From: CBDCFT01 sp965216365
Lineage (GTDB): Bacteria > Pseudomonadota > Gammaproteobacteria > Arenicellales > CBDCFT01
DNA: 64,000 nt
Direction of reading: 5' to 3'
Assembly: GCA_965216365.1 (NCBI GenBank)
Contig: CBDCFT010000049.1
Span: forward strand, 186,001-250,000
The notes under the pieces are model-generated. The model searched no databases, was not told the origin of the DNA, and worked only from the letters and a program-made list of their open reading frames with translations. Every line of letters begins with the position of its first letter. Position 1 is the stretch's first letter. Below are positions 62,859-64,000 of the stretch, one piece after another. Position numbers and translations under genes: made by a program.

Positions 62859-63761
62859 ATGCCTCGAAAATCACCATTACTCGAAGACGTGCGCCAGGCT
62901 ATTCGCATAAGGCACTATAGCACGCGGACCGAAAAATCCTATTTGTATTGGGTACGACAATACATACTTTTTCATGGAAAAATTCATCCAGCAAACCTGG
63001 CCGAACGGGATGTTGCGCAGTACCTTTCTTTTTTAGCTCAAAAAAGGCGCGTTTCCGCAAGCACGCAGAATCAAGCACTGAATGCCCTAGTGTTTTTATA
63101 CCGGAATGTTTTATTTCGTCCTTTAGGCAATATTCAAGGAGCGGTTCGCGCAAAGCGGCCTGAACGTATTCCATCGATTCTTACACCTGAGGAGGTTAAA
63201 TCAGTGTTGGGTCAGTTACATGGCGTCCATTGGATTATAGGCGGCTTGCTCTATGGATCGGGACTGCGTCTATTGGAGTGTTTGCGGTTACGTGTTAAAG
63301 ATTTGGACTTTCACTACAAAACCATCACCATTCGTGAAGGGAAAGGAGCTAAAGATAGAGTTGTGACTTTTCCATTTATGTTGCATCAACCCATTCTTAA
63401 CCATCTTGCACAAGTTAAACAAACACATGAACACGACTTGGCTTTAGGTTATGGCGAAGCGAAACTCCCCTTTGCATTAGATCGAAAGTATCCCAACGCC
63501 GGGAAACAATGGGGTTGGCAGTACGTATTTCCCGCGACGCGGCGGGCAGTGGATCCTGACTCGGATGTTATAAGAAGGCATTATATTCACTTAACTGCAA
63601 TTCAACGGCAAATTCGATTAGCCGCTAGACAATGCAATATTACACGTCCGGTGGGTTGTCACACACTCAGGCATTCCATTGCAACGCATCTTCTTGAAAA
63701 TGGCGCGGATATTAGAACGGTTCAGGACCAGCTTGCCCCGTTAGAAAATATCGCGGCATGA
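62859..63761 (+). CDS. intI: Integron integrase IntI, C-terminally truncated
   Basis: A 300-residue tyrosine recombinase. The start PRKSPLLEDVRQAIRIRHYS is typical, catalytic R137 lies in GSGLRLLE and H268/R271 in GCHTLRHS. The integron-specific insertion is present (LPFALDRKYPNAGKQWGWQY, about residues 203-222), so this is IntI rather than a general XerC/D-like protein. After VQDQL (residue 292) the sequence departs from the family: the GH motif and the catalytic tyrosine (normally about 10-20 residues later) are missing, replaced by APLENIAA and a stop. The enzyme should therefore not recombine. Its last four bases overlap the GIY-YIG start (ATGA). Confidence 0.92.
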   Translation: MPRKSPLLEDVRQAIRIRHYSTRTEKSYLYWVRQYILFHGKIHPANLAERDVAQYLSFLAQKRRVSASTQNQALNALVFLYRNVLFRPLGNIQGAVRAKRPERIPSILTPEEVKSVLGQLHGVHWIIGGLLYGSGLRLLECLRLRVKDLDFHYKTITIREGKGAKDRVVTFPFMLHQPILNHLAQVKQTHEHDLALGYGEAKLPFALDRKYPNAGKQWGWQYVFPATRRAVDPDSDVIRRHYIHLTAIQRQIRLAARQCNITRPVGCHTLRHSIATHLLENGADIRTVQDQLAPLENIAA

Positions 63762-64000
63762 CATTTTTCTATATTTACGTACTTGAAAGTGAAAAAGATG
63801 GTCTGTGGTATACAGGTTACACTGATAACCTACGACGACGAATGGCGGAGCATGATAAAGGAAGTACCGCATCTACCAAATCCAGACGCCCTTGGAAATT
63901 AATCTACTATGAAGCGTGCCTTGATCAAAAAGACGCTTTGGCAAGAGAGAAATATCTAAAAAGTGGTATGGGCAAGAGATATTTAAGAAATCGGATTAAG
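63758..64000 (+). CDS. GIY-YIG nuclease family protein, partial at the window edge
   Basis: 81 codons from ATG 63758 to the last base, without a stop. FFYIYVLES and WYTGYTDN give the two halves of the GIY-YIG motif, LRRRMAEHDKGS follows with the conserved arginine and histidine, and RPWKLIYYEA, the ALAREKYLKSGMGKR region and YLRNRIK match the short single-domain group of about 80-95 residues. So nearly the whole protein is seen. A G/TTAGAA sequence 17 bases before the ATG would fit a cassette start. Such nucleases occur in CPR bacteria, Bacteroidetes and as mobile genes; a repair or defence function is not established. Confidence 0.87.
   Translation, partial: MTFFYIYVLESEKDGLWYTGYTDNLRRRMAEHDKGSTASTKSRRPWKLIYYEACLDQKDALAREKYLKSGMGKRYLRNRIK

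Larger units (their letters stand above)
60321..63761. mobile_element. Small chromosomal integron with three cassettes and a truncated integrase
   Basis: The integrase (62859-63761, plus) reads away from a run of three minus-strand cassettes. Cassette 1 is 61464-62615 (nuclease-like), cassette 2 is 60949-61463 (RidA-like), cassette 3 is about 60320-60948 (GlsB-like). In each case the first bases of the cassette are complementary to the R'' box behind its gene: GTTATACCTCAC with GTGAGGTATAAC, GTTATGTTTTC with GAAAACATAAC, and GTTAGGTTG with CAACCTAAC. This is the expected result of recombination at G/TT and gives the boundaries to the base, except the outer end of cassette 3. A LexA box precedes intI. 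The right edge and any GIY-YIG cassette beyond 63740 are open. Confidence 0.9.

Overview
The window is chromosomal DNA of a gammaproteobacterium, probably free-living and possibly marine. Supporting markers are HflD, a homodimeric-type AceE with a two-lipoyl AceF, LpdA with its own lipoyl domain, a FadE-type acyl-CoA dehydrogenase of over 800 residues, HtpX, MaeB, a phasin and an integron. No rRNA, tRNA or CRISPR array was seen. Genes are dense and lie on both strands.

Layout. 1-5170 (minus) is a polyamine-type ABC importer operon (binding protein, ATPase, two permeases) followed by a short-chain dehydrogenase and a phosphotransferase-like gene that runs off the edge. A divergent AraC regulator and an aromatic-amino-acid-decarboxylase-like enzyme follow (5421-8099). 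8180-9512 holds a metallo-hydrolase and a frameshifted STAS/SEC14-like gene. 9665-15755 is a fatty-acid degradation block (SDR, enoyl-CoA hydratase, acyl-CoA ligase, FadE). 15965-24652 is mostly housekeeping (hflD, S9 peptidase, DUF192, Gfo/Idh, SDR, htpX, tag, terB-like, ilvE). 24741-33460 carries a large TPR/VCBS lipoprotein, ssb, an MFS exporter, uvrA and a TIR-domain protein. 33836-42803 has a thiolase and the pyruvate dehydrogenase genes aceE-aceF-(GFA)-lpdA. 43158-49970 has malic enzyme, a membrane TPR protein, an FAD enzyme, a hydrolase and a phasin with tandem operator-like repeats. 51518-57839 joins sulfide/persulfide metabolism (persulfide dioxygenase-rhodanese fusion, two-domain sulfurtransferase) with an acyl-CoA dehydrogenase/phosphotransferase/DUF6285 cluster, a RidA and a DadA-like oxidase. 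58225-60282 is a hydantoinase/oxoprolinase.

The most interesting part is the right end (about 60321-64000), a small chromosomal integron. The integrase gene reads rightward behind a textbook LexA box. Three gene cassettes read leftward away from it: a HARE-HTH plus nuclease-like protein, a RidA-family protein and a GlsB/YeaQ membrane protein. Each cassette can be delimited because the first bases of the cassette are complementary to the R'' box after its gene. Two of the three attC sites carry, in the same position and orientation (between L' and R'), copies of a 256-260 bp element with terminal inverted repeats, a hairpin end and a small conserved reading frame. This looks like an attC-targeting mini-element. 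The integrase has lost its C-terminus, including the catalytic tyrosine, and is joined to a GIY-YIG nuclease gene, possibly itself a cassette. Two other genes (a permease and a STAS-like gene) each need one single-base shift, so they are either real pseudogenes or sequence errors.
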